Assembly: GCF_000577275.2 (NCBI RefSeq)
Contig: NZ_HG916855.1
Coordinates: forward strand, 1,054,001 to 1,118,000
Length of the DNA stretch: 64,000 bases
Origin: Rhizobium favelukesii
GTDB lineage: Bacteria; Pseudomonadota; Alphaproteobacteria; Rhizobiales; Rhizobiaceae
Direction: 5' to 3'
The translations under genes and the position numbers were made by a program. The notes beneath the pieces were generated by a model, which was not told the DNA's origin, did not search any database, and saw nothing but the letters and a program-made list of their open reading frames with translations. Below are positions 17,715 through 26,778 of the stretch, piece after piece. How positions within the stretch are numbered: position 1 is the first letter of the stretch; the number at the start of each line of letters is the position of its first letter.

Positions 17715-18000
17715 ACTAAATTAGAGATCGAGAAGCTCAAGCGCGACATCCATGGCAACCGCTCGGAGCGAAAGGCCCGCCTTCTCGAACAGATGGAATT
17801 GCAGCTCGAAGAGCTGGAGGCCGACGCCAGCCAGGACCAACTGGCCGCGGAGATGGCGGCACGATCATCGACAGTCAAACCTTTGAGCGCAAGCGTCCAT
17901 CGCGCAAACCGTTTCCGGAGCATCTGCCGCGCGAGCGCGTTGTGCTTCACGGCTTGTCCTCCTGCCAGGAGGATCGGCTCGACCTATCCGAGCAACCCTC

Positions 18001-18155
18001 GCATAGGCAGTGTAGGGCAAGCCACCCCGGCCCGAAGGACATAGGGTCTTACGTTTGCGGATGACATTGGGAATTCCATTGCGCGATGACTTCGACCGTT
18101 TTTTCCCGCACAAACTTTGATGGGCTGCCTGTGGGCACGGGTAGCCCTGCAATAC
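18001..18155. other. Junction between IS66 remnant and FkbM gene
   Basis: This short stretch has no gene. The IS66 right terminal repeat was not found, so a deletion probably joined the remnant to the 3' side of the methyltransferase. Confidence 0.4.
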
Positions 18156-19322
18156 CTACATTGTGCGGCTCCAAGGGTCGTTGTTGGGCTTCAAAGCAAT
18201 GTAGTCGCCGTGCTTACCGCTAAGAAACTCCTCCGCCGTTAGATATTCAGAAACACTAATTTCTCCATTTTCGCCAACGACAGGTCGGATTTGACGTATG
18301 CGGTAGCCATGTTCGTTGAAAAAACTCAGCATGTCATTGACCGCAGACTGGTATCGGTGATTTCCGCTTGTGTAGGCGTAGCCTGACCACTCAAAAATTA
18401 TTTTGCAGGTAGGCGACCGTCTGATCAAATCGACTGCGCCAAGTAAAACATATGGCTCGGCCTGCTCAACGTCACAATGTATGAGGTCCGCCACTAGATC
18501 CTTAGTCACGTCATCCAGACGTAACGTTTGCACGTGAAAGGAATTCATGAGGCCTCGGCTCGAAACCCATTTTCCGTTCTCATCAAGAAGTTTCGGCAGG
18601 CTTTCTGGTGACCACATTGGGTTGTCGGATTGATCTGCCGTTTCGGCCGGACCACTAAGGTGCCCGCCCCCGATGAATTGATAGTCGAAGGTAAAGTCCA
18701 GCGTCTCATTAGAGACGAGGTAAGCAGCTCTATTGTAAGCATCGACGCGATCTACAATACCACCGTACATGATTGTCTTCATCAGGACGCAGAAGACATG
18801 AGGGTTTGCTTCGATAGATATGACCTTTCCCGTAGAGCCAACAATTCTAGCGCCTAGGCAAGTGTAGTAACCAAAATTAGCCCCCACATTTATATAGGTT
18901 TGCCCTTCGCGTAGAAGCTCTTGGACAACTCTTGTGGTCCAAGCTTCGTGTATACCATCGCGCAAAATTCCGATTGTTACATCCACGTTGAACGTGGGTA
19001 CCACGACATGCCCGTCCCACTTCGTTCGCACAAGGCACAGACCATCGCCAATATAGGTAGCCATATGAGGGTTACCACTGTTGTCGATTACGTTCGTCGG
19101 TCTCAGTATTGCATCGATGTTACGAATAGCGTCCTGTTCGACCTGGCGATCAACATTAAAATGGCGACCTTCCAAAATTGCGTGTGGAACTAAATTTGCT
19201 TTCCGCGCGAGATAGTCGACATGAACCATGATCTTATTTACTGTATCTGGACTAAGGTTTTCTAACTCAGCACGTAATTCGGTGAAATAAGCGGTATTTC
19301 CTTGCTCTGATTTCTTGAACAC
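18156..19322 (-). CDS. FkbM family methyltransferase
   Basis: The 388-residue protein has the SAM-binding motif I in TYINVGANFGYYTCLGA and the acidic motif II in GKVISIEANP. The FkbM C-terminal pattern follows, including LRLDDVTKDLVADLIHCDVE and SGKHGDYIALKP. Such enzymes O-methylate sugars or other small hydroxyl groups and are frequent in polysaccharide loci. The start is a GTG at 19322 with GGGAGA eight bases upstream. The codon use is AT-richer than in the exopolysaccharide genes further right, as in the neighbouring Wzm/Wzt genes. It is isolated between IS debris on both sides. Confidence 0.87.
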   Translation of the reverse strand: MFKKSEQGNTAYFTELRAELENLSPDTVNKIMVHVDYLARKANLVPHAILEGRHFNVDRQVEQDAIRNIDAILRPTNVIDNSGNPHMATYIGDGLCLVRTKWDGHVVVPTFNVDVTIGILRDGIHEAWTTRVVQELLREGQTYINVGANFGYYTCLGARIVGSTGKVISIEANPHVFCVLMKTIMYGGIVDRVDAYNRAAYLVSNETLDFTFDYQFIGGGHLSGPAETADQSDNPMWSPESLPKLLDENGKWVSSRGLMNSFHVQTLRLDDVTKDLVADLIHCDVEQAEPYVLLGAVDLIRRSPTCKIIFEWSGYAYTSGNHRYQSAVNDMLSFFNEHGYRIRQIRPVVGENGEISVSEYLTAEEFLSGKHGDYIALKPNNDPWSRTM

Positions 19323-19506
19323 GACTTTCTCCCTGGGTGCCCCGGATCCCGGCCAACTAGCGAATGTTTACGACTGTGATGACTTTTTTCCAAGGCCAAA
19401 ATCACGTTGCGGCGATGACGTCCCCGGAGGTGATGTAGCAGGACAGCGGTCGTCATCGGCATTTTCCGGTAGGGTGGGGTTGATCGAGCGCAGCCTGGAT
19501 CAATGA

Positions 19507-20303
19507 CATGATGGACTTACGAGTTCTGATGCAGATTTGCTGCGCGAGATGATTGGCTTTGCCGCTGAGAAGTTGATGGCGCTGAAGGTCGGGGCAAAGA
19601 CCGGTGCGGCCTATGTCGAGAAGAATGACTCTCGACTTGCTCAACGCAACGGCTATCACGATCGCGACTGGGAGACGCGGGCTGGCCCTGTTGAGCTCGG
19701 ATTCCCAAACTTCGCACCGGCAGTTACCTTCCAAGCTTCCTCGAGCCGCGCTGCATGGCAGAGAAGGCCCTGACCGCCGTCATCCAGGAGGCCTACGTCC
19801 AAGGTGTCTCGACCCGCTCGGTCGATGATCTGGTGAAAGTCATGGGGGCGCGTCTGAGGCCGACCCGATCTGGACGGGGTTCCTGCGCAAGCTTACCCGG
19901 CACGGTCTGCGAGAGGTCAACCTCGCCGTCTCCGACGCTCACGAGGGCATCAAAGCGGCTGTTTCCAAGCTCCTCTGCACGGCTTGGCAGAGATGCCGGG
20001 CGGGGTTCACTTCATGCGCAATGCCCGGCAGGCGTGTCGTCTCGGCATTCATTGCTACGGTATCCGCACAGGACATCCTGGAAGCCCCCAGTCTACAGTG
20101 GCGTAACGTCGCCGATCAGATCAGACCAAACGTGCCGAAACTCGCCCATCTCATGGACAATGCTGAAGAGGACGTGCTCGCTTACATGACCTTTCCCAAA
20201 CAGCATTGGATCAAGCTGCGCAGAATCCAATTGAGCGCTTGAATGGAGAAATCAAACGGAGGACAGAGATTGTCGGTATTTTCCCTGACGACGAAGCCAT
20301 CGG
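19507..20303 (+). pseudogene. IS256-family (Mutator-type) transposase remnant
   Basis: Successive frames read [72 protein letters not shown] and NPIERLNGEIKRRTEIVGIF, all in IS256 order. Frameshifts occur near 19715 and beyond. The middle (from about VKVMG to the second catalytic region) is deleted, and the C-terminus is cut at about 20303 by the adjoining ISAs1 fragment. It is not functional. Confidence 0.85.
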
Positions 20304-20880
20304 TTCAACCAACCCGTTGGCAACCCATCGCGTCGATGGTGACAACAGCACCCGACATGTCGATCATCCCGATCAACGCAGGAATGGCGGTGATCTGGTT
20401 CGACTTCGCATCGACCTTGACTTGAGCCAACACGAGGCGCTGACGCGCCGCAAACGCCGTCACGTTGTGAGCGGCGGCCTGTCCCTTCGCCTTCGAGCCG
20501 GACCGGCGCTGCGTCTTGCCATCAATGGCGATCGCCTCGACGGGCGCGCCGATCAGCGCCGAGACCCAGGCGGCGAAGCACCACTGGAACACCTCCGGGT
20601 CCAGGCTGGCGAGGATGTCGCCGAGATGGTCGCGCGCCGGCGTGCCATCCTTGAACGGCTTGAACCGGCGAAGAAACGCCAGCTTCATCTCGCCAAACCG
20701 CGCGATCGCAGAGATCGTCTTGGCGCCCGAGATCACAGCCGCCAGACAGAGAAGAAGAATCTCGTCCAGAGGATAACGGACCTTGCCGCTTTGCATCCAA
20801 CCCCTTAAAATGCTCCAGAAAAACCACGCCCTCGTAGACCGATAAGTCGGCCATTTCCTCGGTCACGTCCCCTGCCACAT
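20304..20880 (-). pseudogene. ISAs1-family transposase remnant
   Basis: On the minus strand MADLSVYEGVVFLEHFKGLD leads, after a frameshift near 20796, into SGKVRYPLDEILLLCLAAV, GDILASLDPEVFQWCF, AIAIDGKTQRRSGSK and VTIDAMGCQ. This is the N-terminal half of an ISAs1 transposase. It stops at the junction with the IS256 remnant, so the catalytic C-terminus is missing. Confidence 0.85.
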
Positions 20881-21118
20881 CGTCTCTCCGAAGCCAGAAT
20901 CAGATGGCAGCCATCGATTCAGACCATCAGACACATGTCACGCCGGGGATTCACCCGATTGCCCTGCCAACCCAGTGGGATGTTATTGACTTACCGGATG
21001 CGGTTGTCTAAGAGCCCCCAGTTCTAGGAGTTTTGACTTACCTAAAACAACTACAGTTTGGGATATCTGCGGGGTGTGGCGCTGTCCCATTTTTTACGGA
21101 GACTAGGCAAAGAAGGAA

Positions 21119-22369
21119 ATGGCTGTGGAGCAAACGAAAATCAATTCGCAGATCCCGTCGGCGACTAGATTGCCGAAGCTTTTGGTCGTTTCAAGCTATC
21201 ACCGAGCTTGCGGGATAGCGCAATACGTCGAATTTCTAGAGCTCCCGCTTCGTGAGCAAACCGACTTCGATATCGAAATCGCAGCGCTTCCGGTTGATCT
21301 TCTTAGATCCCAGTCGCCATACGCTAGAAAAGCTGCCGCCGCCGAATTCGAACAACTTTTGTTAAAAGTGGGGCGGGCTGACATTGTAAACATACAACTT
21401 GAGCCCGGTCTCTTCGGATTCACACCACGGCGAATTTGGCGGAACGTTCATGCGATCATACGGCGCAGCAAAAAGGTTATAATAACCTACCACACGGTTC
21501 CATCTTTGGAAGCGCGACGATTCCGCCTTAGCCGCAGCGGTTTAATTAATTATCTGAGAGACTGGCGTGGTGACTATGTGTTTAATCGTCTATTCGCTAC
21601 AGTCCGCCGAAATCCGAAAAAATTCCACCATATCGTACAGACAGCGCGTGAGGCCAAAAACTTTGGATTCCTAGGCATTGCGTCTGATACGATTACACAT
21701 CGACCCCTCGCGTTCGTTAGCAAGGCGGTCCGCCATGGCATGGATCATGATTTAGCCAAGCAACAAGTAGCCTCACGGCTAAATATAAGTTCTGGAGTTT
21801 TGTTGGGTTGCTTCGGTTTCCTGTCACCTTACAAGGGCATCGAGGTCGCAATAAAGGCATTAAAGTCGTTGCCGGACGATCACCATTTGTTGGTTGTTGG
21901 TGGCCTGCATCCGGAGGGTATTGAGAGAGGAAAAGTAGAGCAGCCGTATATAACCAAGTTGATCAAGGAAATAGAGCAGCAGCCCACGTTAAAAAATAGA
22001 GTTCATTTTTGTGGAGCTTTAGATAACGATGAGTTCAACAACGTTATGCTGGCGTGCGATTCTGTCGTTTTGCCATATGCGGAAGTCGGTCAGACTTCGT
22101 CGGGGCCAGCCGCTCTGGCGCTCGACATGGGCAGGCCTCTGTACTGCTCGCATACCAAATGTTTTGGTGAGCTCGACCGCTATCAGCCTGGTGCAATATC
22201 GTTTTTCGAAGTCGGCAATTACATTGAATTAGCTGAGAAACTTAACAACCGCGAAGGCGATGATCCATCCCGCGTAGCCGCCCGGGCAATCTATTTGAAT
22301 AAATTCAACGTAGAGCAGAGGGCGGCAGCTTATTTTGCTGCTGCGAATCGACTGTTGCAGGTGAAATAG
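21119..22369 (+). CDS. Glycosyltransferase family 4-like
   Basis: The 416-residue protein has an N-terminal fold with LLVVSSYHRACGIAQYVEFL (a GIA-type glycine loop) and an acceptor-side ITYHTVPSLEARRF. The donor domain has GCFGFLSPYKGIEVAIKALK, LLVVGGLHPEG and YAEVGQTSSGPAALALDMGR. The usual E-x7-E is weak, with the SSGPAALALDMG block in its place, as in some GT4 mannosyltransferases. It is the first gene of a three-gene operon. Its stop overlaps the GTG of the ABC permease (TAGTG), so it probably extends or caps the glycan exported by that transporter. Composition is noticeably AT-rich. Confidence 0.85.
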   Translation: MAVEQTKINSQIPSATRLPKLLVVSSYHRACGIAQYVEFLELPLREQTDFDIEIAALPVDLLRSQSPYARKAAAAEFEQLLLKVGRADIVNIQLEPGLFGFTPRRIWRNVHAIIRRSKKVIITYHTVPSLEARRFRLSRSGLINYLRDWRGDYVFNRLFATVRRNPKKFHHIVQTAREAKNFGFLGIASDTITHRPLAFVSKAVRHGMDHDLAKQQVASRLNISSGVLLGCFGFLSPYKGIEVAIKALKSLPDDHHLLVVGGLHPEGIERGKVEQPYITKLIKEIEQQPTLKNRVHFCGALDNDEFNNVMLACDSVVLPYAEVGQTSSGPAALALDMGRPLYCSHTKCFGELDRYQPGAISFFEVGNYIELAEKLNNREGDDPSRVAARAIYLNKFNVEQRAAAYFAAANRLLQVK

Positions 22370-23193
22370 TGGCCATCAAAAGCAGCAATTGGCGGTGGGT
22401 CGAACGAGATTTTTTGACAGACATTCGGATGTTGTATTCTCAACGCGAATTGGCCTGGCAACTTCACCTTGCGGATATCGCTGAGAATAAGCGCAATTCA
22501 GGCCTCGGGCTTGTCGCCCCATTTATCTCGGTGCTAATTCATGTCCTCCTATTAGGAACGGTCATGGGGCTTGTTTTCCACGAGCCTCTGAAGTCGTTTA
22601 TACCTTTTTTTGCGATTTCCTTTTCAATTTGGCAAGGCATCTCTATTTTTGTTTCGGACATTTCTTATGCTAACGAAAAAGCTGCACGTTACTTATCGTT
22701 TCCGAATATATCGGGTTACATAAGCAATCTAGTTTCAACATATGACTTTGTGATTGCCCTGCTACTGAAAATTGTTGCCTCATTCATTATTATTGCCTTT
22801 ATCAATCCCGTCATGGTCTTGCAGACTAATTACTTGGCTTTTTCTGTAGGCTTGTGTCTACTTACTTTAGTGATGATTTGTTGGTCGCTACCACTAGCAT
22901 ATGTGTTTGACCGCGTCCGACTATTGCGGGGCTTTCTGCCGCAAATATTGTTCGCTGTGTACTTAGTGACGCCCATTCTGTGGGCGCCAGATCGCTTGCA
23001 GGCGCATAAGTGGGTAGTGGTTTTCAATCCCGTATATCACCTAGTTGAAGTTGCTCGCGCGCCCATTGTTGACAGCTCCTTTCCCGTCGCGTCCTATTGC
23101 GTATGTTTCGTCCTTATTGTTTGTGGACTCGCGCTGTCCAAAGCGCTTTTTGGTGCCAACCGTGATCTTGTCGTATATCGGTGGATGGCCTAA
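22369..23193 (+). CDS. wzm: ABC-2 type polysaccharide export permease (Wzm-like)
   Basis: The 274-residue integral membrane protein has about six hydrophobic helices (around 48-70, 78-98, 118-142, 155-178, 190-210 and 242-262). The sequence ASFIIIAFINPVMVL, the PQILFAVYLVTPILWAP block and VFNPVYHLVEVARAPI near the end are the ABC-2 permease pattern of O-antigen and capsule exporters. Translation starts at a GTG overlapping the upstream stop codon. The ATPase gene follows after one base. It forms the channel for a lipid-linked or terminally modified polysaccharide, together with the next gene product. Confidence 0.87.
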   Translation: MAIKSSNWRWVERDFLTDIRMLYSQRELAWQLHLADIAENKRNSGLGLVAPFISVLIHVLLLGTVMGLVFHEPLKSFIPFFAISFSIWQGISIFVSDISYANEKAARYLSFPNISGYISNLVSTYDFVIALLLKIVASFIIIAFINPVMVLQTNYLAFSVGLCLLTLVMICWSLPLAYVFDRVRLLRGFLPQILFAVYLVTPILWAPDRLQAHKWVVVFNPVYHLVEVARAPIVDSSFPVASYCVCFVLIVCGLALSKALFGANRDLVVYRWMA

Positions 23194-23194
23194 T

Positions 23195-23923
23195 ATGACT
23201 GAGGCCGATATTGTCGTTCGTATTAGAGACGCATCTGTCGAAATCCCCCTACGCGGCGTGAAGGGAGGCGCTCTGGGGGCGGACCCCAGGATAATCCAAA
23301 AGGTAAACGGCTCATTGGTTTTACGCGCGCTGGATAAGATATCACTTGAAGTCCGGCGTGGCGAGCGCGTGGGAATCGTCGGTGGAAACGGCAATGGAAA
23401 AACCACCCTCTTAAAATTGATCGGAGGAATGCTTCCGGCCGTTGGAGGGTCTATAGAGGTTCGAGGCTCTATAAGAACATTGCTAACAATTGGAGCAGGG
23501 ACTGTTCCTGCTTTAACTGGAAGACAGAATGTGCGGATGAGATACTCTTTGCTCGGGATTAAAAGCATCTCGGTAGATGAATATATCGCAGACGTCGCGG
23601 AATTTTCAGAACTGGGCGCATTCTTTGATATGCCTATTGGAACGTATTCACCTGGCATGCAAAGCCGGTTGCAATTTGCGATGAGCACTGTGGAGCCAGC
23701 GGACATTCTGCTGTTGGACGAGTGGATTGGTGTTGCTGATCACGCATTCCAGGTAAAAGCAAACAACAGACTAGAGAAATATATCGAAAAGAATGAAGGA
23801 TTTCTTTTTGCCTCTCACAATGCCGAACTGTTGCAGAGAATGACCGATCGGACGCTGACTTTGCAAAACGGGAAAATCATATCTGACGAAGCCTCGGCGC
23901 TTAGTATTAGTAGTCCAGCTTAA
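23195..23923 (+). CDS. wzt: ABC transporter ATP-binding protein for polysaccharide export (Wzt-like)
   Basis: The 242-residue ATPase starts at 23195, one base after the permease stop; an in-frame ATG 150 bases earlier lies inside wzm. Walker A is GGNGNGKTT. The ABC signature is replaced by YSPGMQSRLQFAMS, typical of Wzt/KpsT proteins rather than LSGGQ, and Walker B is ADILLLDEWIGVAD. The switch His lies in LFASHNAELL. There is no C-terminal carbohydrate-binding extension, so it is the short, capsule-type form that does not recognise a terminal cap. It pairs with Wzm at the inner membrane. Confidence 0.9.
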   Translation: MTEADIVVRIRDASVEIPLRGVKGGALGADPRIIQKVNGSLVLRALDKISLEVRRGERVGIVGGNGNGKTTLLKLIGGMLPAVGGSIEVRGSIRTLLTIGAGTVPALTGRQNVRMRYSLLGIKSISVDEYIADVAEFSELGAFFDMPIGTYSPGMQSRLQFAMSTVEPADILLLDEWIGVADHAFQVKANNRLEKYIEKNEGFLFASHNAELLQRMTDRTLTLQNGKIISDEASALSISSPA

Positions 23924-24003
23924 CAGGTTTATCGGCGGTGGTGCCGTACGCATACGCGGAAGGCCGTCTTGAGAGATGTCCGGAGACGTGGCTGACTGTT
24001 TGT

Positions 24004-24132
24004 ATGGACATCTATACTGACAGTCAGCGTGATCACCGTCTTGAGATCGTCGACACTGGTCGGCGTCGCCGTTTCAGCAAAGAGGTGAAGCTACGGATCG
24101 TAGTTTCGATACAGGAAGTTAACAAGTCGTAA
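24004..24132 (+). pseudogene. Transposase OrfA (IS66-type) fragment
   Basis: MDIYTDSQRDHRLEIVDTGR followed by RRRFSKEVKLRIV is the N-terminus of an IS66-type TnpA. The helix-turn-helix that should follow is missing; the frame continues six unrelated residues to a stop. It is a short scar just beyond the Wzt gene. Confidence 0.65.
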
Positions 24133-24154
24133 GCATTCGCCGAGGACCGCAGGT

Positions 24155-24739
24155 TCAGGCTTTCTTGCGTGCTTTGCGTTTCCATTTGGCGGCTAGCGCA
24201 TCCACGTTTTTGCGAAGGTTGACGACATCGACTGTGGTCGGATCGTAGTCCGCGCTGCCCCACCATTCGAGAAGCTCATCGTGGCGCTCGTGAGTTTTGT
24301 CGGCAAGCGCTTCGCGGAACTCCTCATATCCCCAAGGGCCGCCGACGTCCTCTGGAGGACACCGCCCGACAACATCCAGCAAGATAGGATCATCGAGGCC
24401 AGCGATAACCGGAAAGGTCTTTTCGATCTTGACGGTGTGCGTCCAGCCATCGCCGAAGTCATAGAGGTACTTGAACGATCTCGCGCCGATATCTTCGATG
24501 GCAGAAAGAAGTGTCGCTTTGCGAGCGTCGATGGGTTCGTCAAAACCACCGTCGGGAAGGCCGAAGCCGACGTCACGGATGCGGAATTCGTCGAGATGGC
24601 TGCTGGTCCACCCGAAAGCCGCCTGAAGAACCTCATGAAGCCGGTTAAACCGAATGCGGAACGGTACGACGACGCGCCGCATCACCAGAGGTTCAACGTC
24701 ATCGAGGGTGACTTTCAAACGGACGAGAGAGGCAGCCAT
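24155..24739 (-). CDS. Plasmid pRiA4b ORF-3 family protein (IS66 passenger)
   Basis: The 194-residue protein has the family pattern: VRLKVTLDDVEPLVMRRVVV, LHEVLQAAFGWTSSHLDEFR, FKYLYDFGDGWTHTVKIEK and the CPPEDVGGPWGYEEF block, with a Lys/Arg-rich tail. Its function is unknown. I chose the ATG at 24739 because it overlaps the stop of the adjoining IS66 tnpC remnant (TGATG). That shows it was the last, translationally coupled gene of an IS66 operon rather than an independent gene. It appears intact although the transposase upstream is destroyed. Confidence 0.85.
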   Translation of the reverse strand: MAASLVRLKVTLDDVEPLVMRRVVVPFRIRFNRLHEVLQAAFGWTSSHLDEFRIRDVGFGLPDGGFDEPIDARKATLLSAIEDIGARSFKYLYDFGDGWTHTVKIEKTFPVIAGLDDPILLDVVGRCPPEDVGGPWGYEEFREALADKTHERHDELLEWWGSADYDPTTVDVVNLRKNVDALAAKWKRKARKKA

Positions 24740-24905
24740 CAGGCCGCCTGCGGTAAGGGTGTCGTCACGGTATTTGTCCAATTCCAAGGAAGCAGTTCAT
24801 CGATTCGGTTTGCCGGATGATCGGCGATCCGGGCAAGGACGTCGGCAAGCCAGGCCTGCGGATCAATACGGTTCATTTTCGCGGTGACGATCAAGCTGTA
24901 CAGTA
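24739..24905 (-). pseudogene. IS66 tnpC C-terminal remnant
   Basis: The last 50 or so codons of a TnpC remain: [20 protein letters not shown], then [18 protein letters not shown] and a stop inside the ATG of the passenger gene. Everything upstream is lost at about 24905, where a different IS66 piece begins on the other strand. Confidence 0.8.
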
Positions 24906-24968
24906 AGCGTTGCGAGCGCCCCACATTTCATTGAATTTCAGTTCGCGCATAATCCCGATCTTTCGAGA

Positions 24969-25451
24969 TTGAGAGGTGGGAATGATGGATCTGGTGCCAA
25001 TCGAGCGCGACGAGCAAGTTGTGCGCATAGTGCTGATGACAGTCATCAGCACTATGCGCAAGGTAATGCAGAGCGGGCTCGATCGACGTCACGTCGTGTC
25101 GAAGTCATCATCGGCGAGGATCGCCGCCGTCGATGGAGCCCGGAGGACAAGGCGAAGATCACAGCGGCGAGTTTTGTGCCCGGCGCCAATATCTCTGCCG
25201 TTGCGCGTCAATACGGCGTCAGTCAAGGCCTGTTGCACTATTGGCGTCGCTGCGCCCGCGAAAGCGCATCGGATGAGCAGGAGATGCGTTTCGTGCCGGT
25301 CGTGAAGGTTGGCGACGAACAGCCTCAACCATCTCTCGGAAAGATGTTGACCGTTCGCGTTGAGATTAACGGCGCCTGTGTCGTTATCGACGGCGGTGTT
25401 GATGAGCATACGTTGCGGACGGTGTTCAGCGCGATACGGGGTTCGGCTTGA
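24969..25451 (+). pseudogene. IS66 tnpA, 5' end altered, orphaned
   Basis: From about 25092 the frame reads RRVEVIIGEDRRRRWSPEDK, ISAVARQYGVSQGLLHYWRR (helix-turn-helix) and VRVEINGACVVIDGGVDEHT to a normal TnpA end. The region before it contains a 39-bp palindrome and does not look like TnpA. tnpB and tnpC do not follow; an IS630 element begins ten bases after the stop. Confidence 0.75.
25022..25060. repeat. 39-bp near-perfect palindrome
   Basis: TGCGCATAGTGCTGATGAC (25022-25040) is followed by one base and its exact reverse complement (25042-25060). A hairpin with 19 paired bases and a one-base loop would be extremely stable. It lies where the 5' end of an IS66 tnpA should be. Confidence 0.8.
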
Positions 25452-25460
25452 TTGCGCTTA

Positions 25461-26621
25461 TACCAACATGCATTGATCAAAACCGATGCGCCCACTCGCG
25501 CAGTCCAATGGACATTATCTTCCAGGGTTGCGCGACGAGTTTGTTCCAGGCGACACAGCAGTGAGCGACGATGTCCTCGTAGTCTGTGAAGATGCGGTTC
25601 GACAGCCAGTTGTCCCTCATAAATTGCCAGACGTTTTCGACAGGGTTCAATTCAGGCGAACGCGGCGGCAAGAACAGCAATGTGATGTTGTCAGGGACGC
25701 TGAGCTTCGGCGTGACGTGCCATCCGGCTTGATCGAGGATGAGGACCGCGTGAGCGCCGTCATCGACTGCCTGGCTGATTTCCAGCAGATGTTGATTCAT
25801 GGCGTCGGTATCGCAATAGGGCAATAGGAGGCCCGCGCCCTTACCTTTCTTGGGGCAGATGGCACCGAAGATGTACGCCCACATCGTCCGTTGATCCAGC
25901 GGCGCTGAAGGTCGGGTGCCACGGCGAGCCCATCGGCGGGTGATCTTGTTTTTCTGACCTATGCGCGCCTCGTCGGCCCACCAGAGTTCGATCTCGGTAT
26001 TCTTCGGGAGGCTGCTTCTGATGGCTGCCAATGCGGCAGGGAACTCTTTTTAAAAGCGTCCACTTCGGGTTCATTCTGGGCGTAGTGGCGCGGCCGGGCA
26101 GACAGCTTGGCAAAGCCGAGAGCCTTCAATTCGCGACCAACCGTGGTCTCGTCCATCGAGATCCGGAATTCCTGGAAGATCCATTGGACCAGATCCTTGC
26201 GCCGCCACCGAACGACACCGTGGATAGCCGGGATCGGACCACGCTCTACAATCTTGGCCAAGGCCTGGCGCTGATCATCATTCAGCTTGGGCCGATTGCC
26301 GGGAGCCTTGCCGTTGAGGAGCCCGGCCGACCCGTGCTCATTGAAACGAACGACCCAGTCGCGAACAATCTGCAAGGTCACGCCCCCGATCCGGGCCGCA
26401 TCTGTACGCGAGCCGCCGTCATAAATTTCCGCCAACGCCAGAAGCCGCCGCGCTTGAGCGGCATCCTTGGTCCCTTTCGCGAACTGCCGCAGAGCAGGAC
26501 CATCAAAATCATCGCGCAATGCAATCGCCGAACCCATTGCAAACCTCCCGTTTGCCCCATGGATTCAGATTTTCACCGATTCGGGAATCCCAAGTGAGTC
26601 GCACTCTGCGCTCGCTGGTAT
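25461..26621 (-). mobile_element. IS630-family insertion sequence
   Basis: The element is 1161 bp and is flanked by TA on both sides (25459-25460 and 26622-26623), the target duplication of the Tc1/IS630 group. The ends share TACCA-C--GC as an imperfect inverted repeat. It interrupts the IS66 debris between the orphan tnpA and the passenger-gene region. Confidence 0.75.
25477..26537 (-). CDS. IS630-family transposase, two frames joined by -1 frameshift
   Basis: The first frame (26537 to 25959) gives the helix-turn-helix part, including TLQIVRDWVVRFNEHGSAGL and ISMDETTVGRELKALGFAKL. The second (26031 to 25477) gives the DDE domain: ELWWADEARIGQKNK (Asp), AVLILDQAGWHVTP (Asp) and LPPRSPELNPVENVWQFMRD (Glu). 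They join at TTTTAAAAAG, with the slip run at 26046-26051 (reverse strand), a site often used for programmed -1 shifting in IS630 elements. Both halves look complete. Confidence 0.87.
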
Positions 26622-26623
26622 TA

Positions 26624-26778
26624 GATCGGATTTGCGGATCCTGATTGCTTCCAAGCCGGTTGTGCTCGAGCGCATCATCTCGGGCAACGTAGCCGCCAAC
26701 CGGATGGAGACGCTCTTCCCCTGGGTCTGGAAGGCTGAACGAGAGGCGATGACAGATCAAGGGCGGCATGCGGCATGA
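26624..26778 (+). pseudogene. 3' end of an unrecognised IS66-linked gene
   Basis: The frame LRILIASKPVVLERIISGNV, followed by AANRMETLFPWVWKAEREAM, ends at a TGA overlapping the next gene's ATG (ATGA). It was therefore the upstream partner in an operon, cut by the IS630 insertion. I do not recognise the family. Confidence 0.45.

Larger units (their letters stand above)
15894..17990 (+). pseudogene. IS66 tnpC of the outer element, interrupted and truncated
   Basis: The start MTEADDQLPDDLASAHAMIL runs to the 10-bp repeat at 16046, where the ISNCY element is inserted. It resumes after 17724 as IEKLKRDIHGNRSERKARLL, the coiled-coil region. A missing T near 17880 then shifts the frame. In the shifted frame ERKRPSRKPFPEHLPRERVV can still be read. 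The catalytic domain is absent. Confidence 0.75.
12244..18000 (+). mobile_element. Broken IS66-family element (outer) carrying two later insertions
   Basis: The pieces of one IS66 element are spread over this interval. tnpA is split at 12605/15411, an intact tnpB lies at 15519-15848, and the start of tnpC (15894) is split by an ISNCY element at 16046. tnpC continues at 17725 and then decays by frameshift. The left end appears near GTAACCCCACGGTGAGGG (12244). The right end is not recognisable and seems deleted. Confidence 0.75.

Noticed and set aside
18087..18115. Possible IS66 TnpC zinc-finger piece (VREK text on the minus strand)
   Set aside because: Only four residues agree and the flanking text does not follow the IS66 pattern.
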